A stretch of 64,000 nucleotides of DNA, from NCBI RefSeq assembly GCF_000424325.1, contig NZ_AUJR01000020.1:1-64000 (forward strand). The letters run 5' to 3'. This document shows positions 26,773 to 36,500 of the stretch, one piece after another. Position 1 is the stretch's first letter; each line of letters opens with the position of its first letter. Source of the stretch: [Clostridium] clostridioforme AGR2157. Lineage in GTDB: Bacteria > Bacillota > Clostridia > Lachnospirales > Lachnospiraceae. The notes beneath the pieces are model-generated. The model ran no database searches, had not been told where the DNA came from, and worked only from the letters and a program-made list of their open reading frames with translations. A program made the position numbers and the translations under genes.

Positions 26773-27038
26773 GTGAGAGCCGGGAACGCAGGGCGGGAGG
26801 TGGCTTTGGAGCAGTTCGGAGAGACTTAGGCGCAAGGGGCAGGCAAAGCCGGGGTTGCGCAGGGCGCTCCACGCCCGGAGCAAAGCAAACATGGAGCCGA
26901 ACTCATCAGGAGTTCGGCGTAATTTTTGCGGTCCCCGGGTTTTCCTGCCCCTTGGGTCTTAGTCTCTCCCACTGCGGAAACGGTCACCTCCCGGACTGCG
27001 TTCCCGGCTCTCACGGACGCGGCTCCCCACGCGCGTCC
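26773..27038. repeat. Long imperfect palindrome with internal hairpins (convergent intergenic region)
   Basis: An 82-base left arm (26773-26854) is reverse-complementary to an 82-base right arm (about 26933-27014) at roughly three quarters of positions without gaps. The outermost 19 positions are perfect (GTGAGAGCCGGGAACGCAG), and an inner perfect block CAAGGGGCAG also pairs. The roughly 79-base centre holds a GCCGAACTC/GAGTTCGGC hairpin (26897-26918) followed by TAATTTTT, and a GGGCG/CGCCC hairpin. A GGACGCG/CGCGTCC hairpin follows at 27015-27038. It fills the gap between the GntR stop and the DUF1015 stop. I see no coding sequence; 26611-26772 also holds no gene. Confidence 0.8.
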
Positions 27039-27059
27039 GCGTACCCCCTTCCCCTCATC

Positions 27060-28307
27060 CTACCCCAACCTATGTATAAACAGCCCACTCCGAAGCTTCG
27101 GCTCAAACCAGGTAGACTTAGGCGGCATGAGAAGCCCCGCGTCCGCCACAGACAACAACTCCTCTATGGATGTGGGGAACATGGAAAATGCCACCTCCAT
27201 ATCCTCACCAACCCGGCGCTCCAGTTCCTTAAGTCCCCGTATCCCGCCGATAAAGTCAACGCGCTTATCAACCCTGGGGTCGCCGATTCCAAGCACCGGC
27301 CCCAGAAGCTGGTCCTGAAGGATAGACACGTCCAGCCCCTTCACCGGGTCACTGCTCACAAACTCCGGCTTCACCTTAAGACTGTACCATCTGTCCTTTA
27401 AGAACATGCCGAATGTGCCCTTCTCCTCAGGCCCAAAGGCCCCGGTTCCTGCCCCGCCACGTTCCTGCACCTCAAAGCGCTCCGAAACAGCAGCCAGAAA
27501 ATCTTCCTGTCCCAATCCGTTTAAATCCTTCACTACCCGGTTGTAGGGCAGTATCTTAAGTTCCTCGTCCGGGAACAGTACGGACAGGAAATAGTTGAAA
27601 GGTTCCTTCCCCGTATAATCCGGGTTCTCTTCCCTTCTCTTAAGCCCCACCTTCACAGCGGAGGCAGCCCTGTGATGTCCGTCCGCAATATAGGTGGCCG
27701 GTATGGCCGCAAATGCATCCTCCACGGCCCGCACCATATTTCTGGCGCCAATCATCCACGCCCTGTGGCGGATTGCGTCCTCTGACACGAAATCATACAG
27801 AGGCACCTCCTCCTTCACCTGGGCCACCAAAGCCTTAAGCTCCTGATTCTGCCTGTAGGCCAGGAAAATAGGGCCTGTGTGGGCGTTAGTGGTATCCACG
27901 TGGCGGATGCGGTCCAGTTCCTTATCCTCCCTGGTATTCTCATGTTTCTTCACCACGCCGTCCACATAGTCGTCAATGGAACAGCAGGCCACGATACCGG
28001 TCTGGCTCCTGCCATCCATGGTGAGTTCATAGAGATAGTAATTTTCCTCAGGGTCCGTCACATAGACCCCCTCCTCAATCTGACAATCAAGCAGCTCCCT
28101 GGCCTTGTCATAGACACGGCTGTCATAGGTGTCCACGTCATCCCCAAACTGAGTCTCAGCCCTGTCAATGTTCAGGAAGGAAAGGGGATTCCCCTTAACG
28201 GCCTCACAGGCTTCCTTCCTGTTATACACATCATAGGGCAGGGCCGCTACCCGGGCCGCCTTGTCCGCCGCGGGCCTGATACACATAAATGGTTTTACTA
28301 CTGCCAT
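27060..28307 (-). CDS. DUF1015 family protein
   Basis: This 415-residue cytoplasmic protein of the conserved family DUF1015 has the characteristic start AVVKPFMCIRPAADKAARVAALPYDV with the PYDV motif, a central KKHENTREDKELDR block, and YIADGHHRAASA near residue 210. The biochemical role is not established as far as I know. It is frequently found beside serA/serC, and here it follows serA by about 50 bases. It is the last gene of the serine operon and ends against the large palindrome. Confidence 0.9.
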   Translation of the reverse strand: MAVVKPFMCIRPAADKAARVAALPYDVYNRKEACEAVKGNPLSFLNIDRAETQFGDDVDTYDSRVYDKARELLDCQIEEGVYVTDPEENYYLYELTMDGRSQTGIVACCSIDDYVDGVVKKHENTREDKELDRIRHVDTTNAHTGPIFLAYRQNQELKALVAQVKEEVPLYDFVSEDAIRHRAWMIGARNMVRAVEDAFAAIPATYIADGHHRAASAVKVGLKRREENPDYTGKEPFNYFLSVLFPDEELKILPYNRVVKDLNGLGQEDFLAAVSERFEVQERGGAGTGAFGPEEKGTFGMFLKDRWYSLKVKPEFVSSDPVKGLDVSILQDQLLGPVLGIGDPRVDKRVDFIGGIRGLKELERRVGEDMEVAFSMFPTSIEELLSVADAGLLMPPKSTWFEPKLRSGLFIHRLG

Positions 28308-28358
28308 AGTTTCTCTCCTGTTTATCTAAGGTTACAGTCCGGCCATGGTAGAGCGCAG

Positions 28359-29522
28359 TTACTTAACCACCCGCACCCTCAGCACGCCTTTGATGGCCCT
28401 GAGCTTCTGGATGGTGGCATCCTCTGCCTTGTGCTCCAAATCCAGCAGCGTGTAGGCATACTTATCCCGGCTCTTATTGGTCATATCGGAAATGTTCATG
28501 CCCTGTTCAGCCAATATACCCGTAATCTGTCCAATCATGTTGGGAATGTTCATATGAAGCACGGCCACACGGCTCTCTGCCTGGCACATGCCCATATCGC
28601 AGGACGGAAAGTTGACGGAGTTCTTGATATTGCCATTCTCCAGGTAATCTGTCAGCTCCTTCACCGCCATCACCGCGCAATTGTCCTCGGACTCCTTTGT
28701 GGAAGCGCCCAGATGGGGAAGCAGGATAACCCTCTCCATGTTTGCGACCTTTGGATTGGGGAAATCGCTGACATAGTAGCGCACCTTTCCCGCGTCCAGC
28801 GCAGCCGCCATATCATCGTCATTGACCAGGGTATCCCTGGAGAAGTTGAGGATTACCACCCCATCCTTCATGATAGCCAGTTTTTCCCTGTTAATCATTC
28901 CCCTGGTGGTATCCATAAGGGGCACATGGATGGTAATATAATCACATTCCTGGAAAATAATGTCCGCATTGGTGATATGCTTTACACTCCTGGACAGCCT
29001 CCAGGCCGCGTTGATGGAAATATATGGGTCGTATCCGTATACCTCCATTCCCAGATGGGTAGCAGCGTTGGCAACCTCCGCGCCGATGGCTCCCAGGCCG
29101 ATAACACCCAGCTTCTTGCCCTTAATCTCGCAGCCGGCAAATGCCTTCTTGCTCTTCTCTGTGTCCTTGGTAATGTTGTCGTCCTCCGCATTGGCCTTGC
29201 ACCACTCGATACCTCCCACGATATCCCGGGAAGCCATGAGCATGCCTGCAATCACCAGCTCCTTTACGCCGTTGGCATTGGCTCCCGGTGTATTGAATAC
29301 AACGATGCCCTTCTGCGCGCAGGAATCCAGCGGGATGTTATTGACACCGGCTCCCGCGCGGCCCACCGCCACCAGGTTCTCCGGAAGTTCCATATCATGC
29401 ATGGAAGCGCTGCGCACCAGGACGGCGTCAGCGTCCGCCACGTTGTCTGTCATCTCATATCCGGCCGGAAACAGCTCCGTGCCGCACTTCGCAATGGGGT
29501 TCAAGCAATGAATTTTTTTCAT
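28359..29522 (-). CDS. serA: D-3-phosphoglycerate dehydrogenase (short form with ACT domain)
   Basis: This 387-residue enzyme catalyses the first step of serine synthesis, 3-phosphoglycerate to 3-phosphohydroxypyruvate with NAD. The nucleotide-binding motif is GLGAIGAEVA, the catalytic Arg lies in LVRSASMHDMELPENLVAVGRAG, and the His lies in LLPHLGASTKESE. The last roughly 75 residues (MNIPNMIGQITGILAEQGMNI to the end) form an ACT domain that usually binds serine for feedback control. It lies 35 bases downstream of serC. AGGAGAG precedes the ATG. Confidence 0.95.
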   Translation of the reverse strand: MKKIHCLNPIAKCGTELFPAGYEMTDNVADADAVLVRSASMHDMELPENLVAVGRAGAGVNNIPLDSCAQKGIVVFNTPGANANGVKELVIAGMLMASRDIVGGIEWCKANAEDDNITKDTEKSKKAFAGCEIKGKKLGVIGLGAIGAEVANAATHLGMEVYGYDPYISINAAWRLSRSVKHITNADIIFQECDYITIHVPLMDTTRGMINREKLAIMKDGVVILNFSRDTLVNDDDMAAALDAGKVRYYVSDFPNPKVANMERVILLPHLGASTKESEDNCAVMAVKELTDYLENGNIKNSVNFPSCDMGMCQAESRVAVLHMNIPNMIGQITGILAEQGMNISDMTNKSRDKYAYTLLDLEHKAEDATIQKLRAIKGVLRVRVVK

Positions 29523-29557
29523 AATAATCCAACTCTCCTCTATATGTCCAAAGACTT

Positions 29558-30643
29558 TTATTTCCTGTGCTTCTTCTCGAAGTCAGCCATAAATTCCACC
29601 AGTTTCTCAACACCCTCCGCAGGCATTGCATTGTAAATGCTGGCACGCATGCCGCCCACGGTTCTGTGTCCCTTCAGATTCTCAAAGCCCGCTGCCTTTG
29701 AATCCTTCACAAACAGGGCGTCCAGTTCCTCGTCCCCTGTCACGAACGGCACGTTCATCAGTGAGCGGTCCTTCTTAACCACAGTACCCTTAAATAACCG
29801 GCTTTCATCCAGAAAATCATAGAGGATCTTAGCCTTCTTTTCGTTGTATTCCTTCATGGCTGCCAGGCCGCCTCTGGCCTTCAGCCACTTAAATACCTTT
29901 CCGCACATGTATATGCCGTATGTAGGCGGGGTATTGTACAGTGACTCTGCGTCCGCATGGGTCTTATAGCGGAGCATGGTAGGTGTCCCGGGCAGCACAT
30001 CCTCTGTCACCAGGTCCTCCCTCACAATGACAATGACGGTTCCAGCCGGTCCCACGTTCTTCTGGGCGCCTGCAAAGATCAGGCCGTACTTTGACACATC
30101 CACGGGCTCGGACAGGAAGCATGAGGACTGGTCAGCTACCAGAAGCTTTCCCTTTGTGTTGGGAAGGGTCCAGTACTTGGTGCCGTAAATGGTGTTGTTC
30201 TCACAGATATACACATAGTCAGCGTCCTCGGATACAGGCAGGTCGGAGCAGTCCGGAATATAGCTGAAGGTCTTGTCAGCGCTGGAAGCAATGGCATTGG
30301 CCTTTCCGTAAATGGAGCCTTCCTGACAGGCCTTCTTAGCCCACTGACCGGTAAGGATGTAATCTGCCGCCTTGTTCTTCATCAGGTTCATGGGCACCAT
30401 GGCAAACTGCTGGGATGCGCCCCCCTGAAGGAACAGTACCTTATAGTTATCCGGAATATGTAAAAGATCCCGCAGGTCTGATTCAGCTTCCTTGATGATG
30501 GTGTCATAAGCCTTAGATCGATGACTCATCTCCATCACTGACATTCCTGTTCCCCTGTAATCCAGCATCTCTGCTGCGGCTTCCTTCAGGACGTCCTCCG
30601 GCAAAACGGCCGGTCCGGCTGAAAAATTGTAAACTCTGCTCAT
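29558..30643 (-). CDS. serC: Phosphoserine aminotransferase
   Basis: This 361-residue PLP enzyme converts 3-phosphohydroxypyruvate and glutamate to phosphoserine. It begins SRVYNFSAGPAVLPEDVL, the standard SerC N-terminus. The phosphate-binding GGASQQFAMVPMNL segment and the PLP lysine in IFAGAQKNVGPAG are visible. The start at 30643 follows AAAGGAGGAG; the 35 extra in-frame residues up to 30748 are not family sequence. It is the first gene of serC-serA-DUF1015. A CCTCT/AGAGG hairpin lies shortly upstream of the binding site. Confidence 0.95.
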   Translation of the reverse strand: MSRVYNFSAGPAVLPEDVLKEAAAEMLDYRGTGMSVMEMSHRSKAYDTIIKEAESDLRDLLHIPDNYKVLFLQGGASQQFAMVPMNLMKNKAADYILTGQWAKKACQEGSIYGKANAIASSADKTFSYIPDCSDLPVSEDADYVYICENNTIYGTKYWTLPNTKGKLLVADQSSCFLSEPVDVSKYGLIFAGAQKNVGPAGTVIVIVREDLVTEDVLPGTPTMLRYKTHADAESLYNTPPTYGIYMCGKVFKWLKARGGLAAMKEYNEKKAKILYDFLDESRLFKGTVVKKDRSLMNVPFVTGDEELDALFVKDSKAAGFENLKGHRTVGGMRASIYNAMPAEGVEKLVEFMADFEKKHRK

Positions 30644-30809
30644 CTTGTTCTCCTCCTTTAAATGGTTGTACTTGCTGCACATATCCTCTTTAATATATAT
30701 ATACAGAGGACTCCTCCATATGCGGAACCCGGCACAATACAATGCCATACCGCATACAGAGAAGTCGCCTGACTGTATACTCCATCGTATATCTGTCCCA
30801 CCTGGCCCA

Positions 30810-30842
30810 GAGCGTGTCTGAAAATTGCTTTCTGATACGCTC
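30810..30842. repeat. Hairpin repeat between ilvB and serC
   Basis: GAGCGTGTCTGAAA (30810-30823) pairs with TTTCTGATACGCTC (30829-30842) with two mismatches around ATTGC. There is no T-run on either side, so it is not a standard terminator. A second imperfect inverted repeat, AGCA/TGCT, lies just beyond at 30844-30872. The arrangement looks like a dispersed intergenic repeat. Confidence 0.5.
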
Positions 30843-30917
30843 TAGCATGCATTCTGTCGCTTTATCGTGCTAATCTGATAACGCAGCCAAGATATTAAAG
30901 ACTACTATACACTGTTT

Positions 30918-32600
30918 TTAATTAATTTTCAAGTCCGTATCGTCAAAAGCATCCGCAATGGGCGCTCCCGGCGATACCATGGGGAATACCTTATCATCGC
31001 AGCTGATCTGACAGTCAATGACCACAGGAATGTTTAAGGAGATGGCTTCGCGGAGCACCGGCTCCAGCTCTTCCTTCTGCGTCACACGGTAAGCCCTGGC
31101 TCCCATGGCCTCTGCGATCTTCACAAAATCCACCGAATCATTCAGTATGGTCTGGGAATAACGCTTGCCGTAGAACAGGGTCTGCCACTGGCGTACCATG
31201 CCCAGCACATGGTTGTTTACAATGACCTCCACCACCGGGATATTATACCGGGTGGCCGTGGCAATCTCGTTCATGTTCATGCGGAAGCAGCCGTCGCCTG
31301 CAATGTTGATGACCGTCTTATCCCTGCATCCCATCTTTGCGCCGATGGCAGCGCCCAGGCCATATCCCATGGTTCCCAGTCCTCCCGAAGTAAGGAGGGT
31401 GCGGGGCTGGCGGTACTGGTAGTACTGAGCCGCCCACATCTGGTGCTGCCCCACCTCAGTGACAATGACAGCGTCCCCGCCAGTCACCTCGTTGATGGTC
31501 TGTACGATGAAAGGACCTGTGAGCAAGTTCTTATCATAGCGCAGCGGGTACATATCCTTCATACGCTCTATATGGGCTATCCACTCGTCGTGGTTCACCG
31601 GGTCCAGCCTGGCATTCAGCTTGCGCAGGATGACCTTCACGTCGCCAATGATGCTGGCGTCCACCTTGATATTCTTGTTAATCTCCGCCGGGTCGATGTC
31701 CAGCTGGAGAATCTTTGCATTCTTTGCAAACTTGGATGCGTTGCCGGTCACACGGTCGCTGAACCTGGCGCCCACCACAATCAGCAGGTCGGCCTCGGTT
31801 ATGCCGAAGTTGGAGGTCTTGGTGCCGTGCATGCCCGCCATGCCTGTGTACAGCTCGTCAGCCCCGTCAAAAGCGCCCTTTCCCATAAGGCTGTCTGCCA
31901 CCGGCGCCTGAATCTTATGGGCAAATGCCCTCAGCTCGTCGGACGCATTGGACAGCACAGCACCGCCGCCCACAAAGATAAACGGCTTTGCCGCCTTGCG
32001 GATCATCTCCACGGCCCGGTCCATATCCTGCTCTGTAATGGTATCGCTCTGGTGCACGATTTCCTCCGGAACCCGCTTCTCATATTCGCAGAGCGCAGCC
32101 GTCACGTCCTTGGTGATATCCACCAGCACAGGTCCGGGACGTCCTGTCTGCGCTATGGTAAACGCCCTGCGGATGACCGTTGCCAGACGTTTTACATCCT
32201 TTACAATAAAATTATGCTTTGTAATGGGCATGGTCACGCCCGTAATGTCGATTTCCTGGAAACTGTCCTTGCCCAGCAGGCTGTTGGTCACGTTGCAGGT
32301 AATGGCCACCACCGGCACGGAATCCATATAAGCAGTAGCGATGCCTGTCACCAGATTGGTAGCGCCCGGGCCGGATGTGGCAAGGCACACGCCCACCTTG
32401 CCGGTGGCCCTTGCGTAGCCGTCGGCTGCATGGGAAGCCCCCTGCTCGTGGGATGTCAGGATATGGGTGATTTCATCCTGATGCTGGTACAATGCATCAT
32501 ATATATTCAGGATAGCGCCGCCCGGATAACCAAATACGGTGTCCACACCCTGTTCCTTCAAACACTCAACTACAATCTCTGCCCCCGTCAATTTGCTCAT
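30918..32600 (-). CDS. ilvB: Acetolactate synthase large subunit
   Basis: This 560-residue thiamine-diphosphate enzyme condenses pyruvate (or pyruvate plus 2-ketobutyrate) in valine, leucine and isoleucine synthesis. The catalytic glutamate region is VFGYPGGAILNIYDALY; the conserved HEQGASHAADGYARATG follows. The ThDP motif starts at NIAGDGCFRMNMNE and ends ...VNN. The length fits biosynthetic, FAD-dependent AHAS. I chose the ATG at 32600 (SKLTGAEIVVECLK) following GGAG; an in-frame ATG at 32624 is possible. No ilvN regulatory subunit is adjacent. It is the last gene of leuB-ilvD-ilvB, separated from ilvD by the cloverleaf element. Confidence 0.95.
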   Translation of the reverse strand: MSKLTGAEIVVECLKEQGVDTVFGYPGGAILNIYDALYQHQDEITHILTSHEQGASHAADGYARATGKVGVCLATSGPGATNLVTGIATAYMDSVPVVAITCNVTNSLLGKDSFQEIDITGVTMPITKHNFIVKDVKRLATVIRRAFTIAQTGRPGPVLVDITKDVTAALCEYEKRVPEEIVHQSDTITEQDMDRAVEMIRKAAKPFIFVGGGAVLSNASDELRAFAHKIQAPVADSLMGKGAFDGADELYTGMAGMHGTKTSNFGITEADLLIVVGARFSDRVTGNASKFAKNAKILQLDIDPAEINKNIKVDASIIGDVKVILRKLNARLDPVNHDEWIAHIERMKDMYPLRYDKNLLTGPFIVQTINEVTGGDAVIVTEVGQHQMWAAQYYQYRQPRTLLTSGGLGTMGYGLGAAIGAKMGCRDKTVINIAGDGCFRMNMNEIATATRYNIPVVEVIVNNHVLGMVRQWQTLFYGKRYSQTILNDSVDFVKIAEAMGARAYRVTQKEELEPVLREAISLNIPVVIDCQISCDDKVFPMVSPGAPIADAFDDTDLKIN

Positions 32601-32631
32601 ATATACTGCACTCCTTTTCTCCATGTTATTT

Positions 32632-32782
32632 GTAACAGTTCAGACGGCGGAAAAATCGGTGCAGAAGCGGGTGTTAAGCTGGCTTATAAAACCAATTCTG
32701 CACCAATTTTTCCATCGGATGGACATCCGATGCTTCTTGACCGGCATTTTCGGTCAAGAAGATGCGCCGTCTGAACTGTTAC
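32632..32782. repeat. Four-helix cloverleaf element between ilvD and ilvB
   Basis: The outer helix is 18 bp and perfect: GTAACAGTTCAGACGGCG (32632-32649) with its complement at 32765-32782. Directly inside, without spacers, come three hairpins. The first is GAAAAATCGGTGCAGAA (32650-32666) with 32696-32712, 16 of 17 paired. The second is CATCGGATG (32713-32721) with CATCCGATG (32724-32732). The third is CTTCTTGACCG (32733-32743) with CGGTCAAGAAG (32751-32761), perfect 11 bp. Only three bases separate the last hairpin from the closing strand. About 110 of 151 bases pair in one four-way junction. I do not recognise a family. It has no coding capacity. Confidence 0.9.
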
Positions 32783-32852
32783 TGTTATTTCATGATGCGC
32801 GCCCCCTACCGCTGCCGCCGGACAGCCCGGTAACGCCCGCAGGCTCCGGAAC

Positions 32853-34517
32853 CTACTTTACCTGCAGCACAGCTCCCCTCTCAGCGGAAGTAACCAGGGA
32901 CGCGTATCTGGCCAGATAACCCGTGGTGACCTGCGGGGTGCGCGGCTGCCACCTGGCTTTCCTGGCCGCCATCTCCTCGTCAGATACCAGCACGTTCAGC
33001 TTATGGTTGTCGATATCAATGGAAATAATATCCCCCTCTTCCACCAGGGCAATGGGTCCGCCCACTGCTGCCTCCGGTGAGGCATGGCCGATGGAAGCGC
33101 CTCTGGAAGCACCGGAGAAACGTCCGTCTGTAATCAGGGCCACCGTGGAACCCAGTCCCATACCGGCAATGGCAGAAGTAGGATTGAGCATCTCCCTCAT
33201 GCCCGGGCCTCCCTTAGGTCCTTCATAACGGATGACCACCACATCTCCGGCCACAATCCTGCCGCCCTTGATGGCATCAATGGCATCCTCCTCGCAGTCA
33301 AATACCCTGGCCGGTCCCTCATGCTTTAACATCTCAGGCGCAACAGCGGAGCGTTTCACCACTGCGGAATCCGGGGCCAGATTGCCCTTTAATATGGCAA
33401 TGCCGCCGGTCTGGCTGTATGGATTCTCCACCGGACGGATAACCTCCGGGTTCTTGTTGACACAATCCTTTATGTTTTCCCCCACGGTCCTGCCCGTGAC
33501 AGTCATGCAGTCCAGGTTCAAAAGTCCCTTCTTGCTGATTTCCTTCATTACCGCATAGATTCCCCCGGCCTCGTTCAAATCCTCTATGTAGGTGGGGCCT
33601 GCCGGCGCCAGATGGCACAGGTTGGGAGTCCTTGCGCTGATTTCGTTGGCAATATCCACGTTCAGCTCCACGCCCGCCTCATGGGCAATGGCAGGAAGGT
33701 GAAGCATGCTGTTGGTGGAGCATCCCAGCGCCATATCCATGGTCAGGGCGTTAATGAATGCCTCTTCTGTCATGATATCCCTTGGGCGTATGTTCTTCTC
33801 GTACATCTCCATCACCTTCATGCCGGCATGCTTCGCCAGCTTGATGCGCTCGGAGTAAACAGCCGGGATCGTGCCGTTTCCCCTGAGTCCCATGCCCAGA
33901 ACCTCGGTCAGACAGTTCATGCTGTTAGCCGTATACATACCGGAACACGAACCGCAGGTAGGACATGCCTTATTCTCAAACTCCTTAACATCCTCCTCGG
34001 ACATATTGCCTGCCGCGTAAGCGCCCACCGCCTCAAACATGCTGGAAAGGCTGGTTTTATGCCCCTTCACATGGCCGGCCAGCATGGGGCCGCCGCTGAC
34101 AAACACCGTCGGCACATTAATCCTGGCCGCCGCCATCAGAAGTCCCGGAACATTCTTATCACAGTTCGGAACCATTACCAGCGCGTCAAACTGATGGGCC
34201 AGCGCCATACACTCCGTGGAATCCGCAATCAAATCCCTGGTCACCAGGGAATACTTCATGCCGATATGTCCCATGGCAATCCCATCGCAGACAGCAATGG
34301 CCGGGAACACCACCGGGGTGCCGCCGGCCATGGCAACGCCCAGCTTCACGGCATCCACAATTTTATCCAGGTTCATATGGCCCGGAACTATCTCATTATA
34401 GGAACTTACAATACCCACCAGAGGCTTTCTCATTTCTTCCTCTGTCATACCAAGAGCATTAAACAGGGACCTGTGGGGTGCCTGCTGCATACCTGTCTTA
34501 ACTGCATCACTTTTCAT
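32853..34517 (-). CDS. ilvD: Dihydroxy-acid dehydratase
   Basis: This 554-residue iron-sulfur enzyme dehydrates 2,3-dihydroxy acids to 2-keto acids, the penultimate step of valine and isoleucine synthesis. Cluster cysteines appear in [10 protein letters not shown] and [17 protein letters not shown]. The conserved [24 protein letters not shown]-like region and the C-terminal GRFSGASRG are present, so it looks complete. AAAGGGG precedes the ATG at 34517. It lies about 50 bases downstream of leuB. Confidence 0.96.
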   Translation of the reverse strand: MKSDAVKTGMQQAPHRSLFNALGMTEEEMRKPLVGIVSSYNEIVPGHMNLDKIVDAVKLGVAMAGGTPVVFPAIAVCDGIAMGHIGMKYSLVTRDLIADSTECMALAHQFDALVMVPNCDKNVPGLLMAAARINVPTVFVSGGPMLAGHVKGHKTSLSSMFEAVGAYAAGNMSEEDVKEFENKACPTCGSCSGMYTANSMNCLTEVLGMGLRGNGTIPAVYSERIKLAKHAGMKVMEMYEKNIRPRDIMTEEAFINALTMDMALGCSTNSMLHLPAIAHEAGVELNVDIANEISARTPNLCHLAPAGPTYIEDLNEAGGIYAVMKEISKKGLLNLDCMTVTGRTVGENIKDCVNKNPEVIRPVENPYSQTGGIAILKGNLAPDSAVVKRSAVAPEMLKHEGPARVFDCEEDAIDAIKGGRIVAGDVVVIRYEGPKGGPGMREMLNPTSAIAGMGLGSTVALITDGRFSGASRGASIGHASPEAAVGGPIALVEEGDIISIDIDNHKLNVLVSDEEMAARKARWQPRTPQVTTGYLARYASLVTSAERGAVLQVK

Positions 34518-34565
34518 GTCGTATCCCCTTTCATCTAATCCGGACAGGAATCCATCCGGCCTTCA

Positions 34566-35651
34566 TCATCCAATCCGTCCCGCAATCAAATCACCCATTT
34601 TGCAGGTGCCCACCTTGACGCATCCCTCCGACATAATGTCCCCGGTGCGGTATCCTTCGGTCAGAACAGCCTGTACAGCCTGCTCAATGGCATCTGCCTC
34701 CCGGTCCAAATCAAAGGAATAGCGCAGCAGCATGGCTGCCGAAAGGATGGTGGCAATGGGGTTGGCCATATCCTTACCCGCAATGTCGGGAGCAGAGCCA
34801 TGGCTGGGCTCATAGAGACCAAACCTGCTCTCATTCATGCTGGCGGAGGACAGCATTCCGATAGAGCCTGTAATCATGCTGGCCTCATCCGAAAGGATGT
34901 CCCCAAACATATTCTCCGTAAGAATCACATCAAACTGACCGGGATTCATGACCAGCTGCATGGCACAATTGTCCACCAGCATGTGGGACAGCTCCACTTC
35001 CGGGTAATCCCCGGCCACTTCCTCTACCACCCTCCTCCACAATCTGGAGGAATCAAGGACATTGGCCTTATCCACGCTGGTCACTTTCTTCCTGCGCTTC
35101 ATGGCAATATCAAACGCCTTAACGGCAATCCTTCTGATTTCCTTTTCATTATATGTAAGTGTGTCCACGGCTGTCATGACGCCGTCCACTTCCCTTGTAT
35201 ACCTGTCCCCAAAATAAAGACCGCCGGTAAGCTCCCTCATAATGACCATATCAAAGCCATCCCCTATAATATCCTTCTTCAGAGGGCAGGCCTCAGCCAA
35301 TTCCTTATAAAGATAAGCCGGCCTGATATTAGCAAAGAGCCCCAGCCCCTTGCGGATAGCCAGAAGTCCCGCCTCCGGCCTGAGGTTGGGAGCCACATCA
35401 TACCACCGTGAGTTTCCCACATCTCCGCCCACGGCCCCCAGAAGCACCGCATCGCTCTTTCTGGCCGTCTCCAGAGCTTCCTCTGTAAGCGGAACCCCAT
35501 ACGCATCAATGGAGCACCCCCCCATCAGAATCTCGGTATAATCAAACGAATGGCCGTACACCTTTCCCACCTGGTCCAGCACCTTCCTGGCCTCTCTCAC
35601 AATCTCCGGTCCAATCCCATCACCCGGAATCACAGTCACATTATAATTCAT
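34566..35651 (-). CDS. leuB: 3-isopropylmalate dehydrogenase
   Basis: This 361-residue NAD-dependent decarboxylating dehydrogenase of leucine synthesis begins [21 protein letters not shown]. Substrate-contact arginines lie in [10 protein letters not shown], the metal-binding aspartates in the [15 protein letters not shown] region, and the coenzyme loop is [19 protein letters not shown] precedes the ATG. It is the first gene of leuB-ilvD-ilvB and has a good promoter at 35719-35747. leuA and leuCD are not in the window. Confidence 0.95.
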   Translation of the reverse strand: MNYNVTVIPGDGIGPEIVREARKVLDQVGKVYGHSFDYTEILMGGCSIDAYGVPLTEEALETARKSDAVLLGAVGGDVGNSRWYDVAPNLRPEAGLLAIRKGLGLFANIRPAYLYKELAEACPLKKDIIGDGFDMVIMRELTGGLYFGDRYTREVDGVMTAVDTLTYNEKEIRRIAVKAFDIAMKRRKKVTSVDKANVLDSSRLWRRVVEEVAGDYPEVELSHMLVDNCAMQLVMNPGQFDVILTENMFGDILSDEASMITGSIGMLSSASMNESRFGLYEPSHGSAPDIAGKDMANPIATILSAAMLLRYSFDLDREADAIEQAVQAVLTEGYRTGDIMSEGCVKVGTCKMGDLIAGRIG

Positions 35652-35718
35652 GATGCATGTCTCCCCTATTTTCTATTCTTTGTGGTTATATTTATCCGCA
35701 ATAAAACGATTTCTTTCA

Positions 35719-35747
35719 ATCATATATCATTTGAAAAGGTATTTCAA
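35719..35747 (-). promoter_or_regulatory. Promoter of leuB-ilvD-ilvB
   Basis: Minus strand: -35 TTGAAA (35747-35742), 17-base spacer, -10 TATGAT (35724-35719). The TTGAAA is one arm of an inverted repeat TTGAAA-N5-TTTCAA (35731-35747), which could serve as an operator. No T-box or leader peptide is evident. Confidence 0.65.
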
Positions 35748-35860
35748 CCTTTCCGGCAGAATTTCGCCATAGTGAAATATACAAGTTTGGAATTATTATC
35801 ATGACTGGAAGTTATGGAAGAACCGCAAACAGCCTGCCTCCTATTGCCTATCTCCGGCTC

Positions 35861-36493
35861 CTATGCCTCCCTGACCAGACAATACTGTCTCAACGCAAAA
35901 TGCTTTTCCATCACGCCAAAGACCTTAAACCCAAAATGCTCATACAGAGGCACATTATCCGGATTATGGGTTTCCAGCGATATCATGAGCTTGTGCTGGT
36001 CAGCATAACGGATGACCTCACCTAACAGCAGGGCTGCCAGGCCGTGATGCTGCATATCCGGCCGGACAGCCAGGTAAATAATGTGTATCCGTTCCGTCTG
36101 GTGGAGCTGGGCCGTCCATCTGGAGTTGAGGTAATCCTTGCCCAGCATGAACTTCCACAGAGTCTTAAGGCTGGGGTCCTCCTTAATCAGGAACTCATCG
36201 GTCCTAAGAGAAGCCCATGCCTCTGCCAGATAATAGGTCAGCGGGTTATATGGCTCGGTTTCATCGGAAACAACCAGCAGGGAATTCATCTCAGGGCTGT
36301 CTGAGTATATCTCGCAGGTCTCATAGAATTCTGTCAGGTCACAGGCAAACAGCTCCGGCAGAAGCCGTTTCCTTATCTCCTCATCCGGGATCAGTTTACA
36401 GTATAACGGGTCGTGTTCAAAACACCCGGTCAGCAGTTTCTCCAATCTGGGCAAGTCCTCCTCCTTAACCCGGTATAATTGTCGGCTTTCCAT
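35861..36493 (-). CDS. GNAT family N-acetyltransferase
   Basis: This 210-residue protein has a GNAT fold in its C-terminal half. The acetyl-CoA-binding strand-loop-helix is IYLAVRPDMQHHGLAALLLG (the R/Q-x-x-G-x-G/A-type loop), followed by SLETHNPDNVPLYEHFGFKV. The N-terminal half (PEELFACDLTEFY-like) resembles other clostridial GNATs of unknown substrate. It starts eight bases downstream of the M28 peptidase stop, with AGGAG spanning the junction, so the two form an operon. Confidence 0.88.
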   Translation of the reverse strand: MESRQLYRVKEEDLPRLEKLLTGCFEHDPLYCKLIPDEEIRKRLLPELFACDLTEFYETCEIYSDSPEMNSLLVVSDETEPYNPLTYYLAEAWASLRTDEFLIKEDPSLKTLWKFMLGKDYLNSRWTAQLHQTERIHIIYLAVRPDMQHHGLAALLLGEVIRYADQHKLMISLETHNPDNVPLYEHFGFKVFGVMEKHFALRQYCLVREA

Positions 36494-36500
36494 CTCTCAT

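Noticed and set aside
27879-29636. A 585-codon plus-strand frame
   Set aside because: Antisense to DUF1015, serA and serC, with no ribosome binding site or domain.
30644-30917. T-box leader for serC
   Set aside because: No specifier stem or complete T-box sequence; only partial GGTGGGAC-like resemblance.
31209-32774. A 521-codon plus-strand frame
   Set aside because: Antisense to ilvB and running through the cloverleaf element; no recognisable motif.
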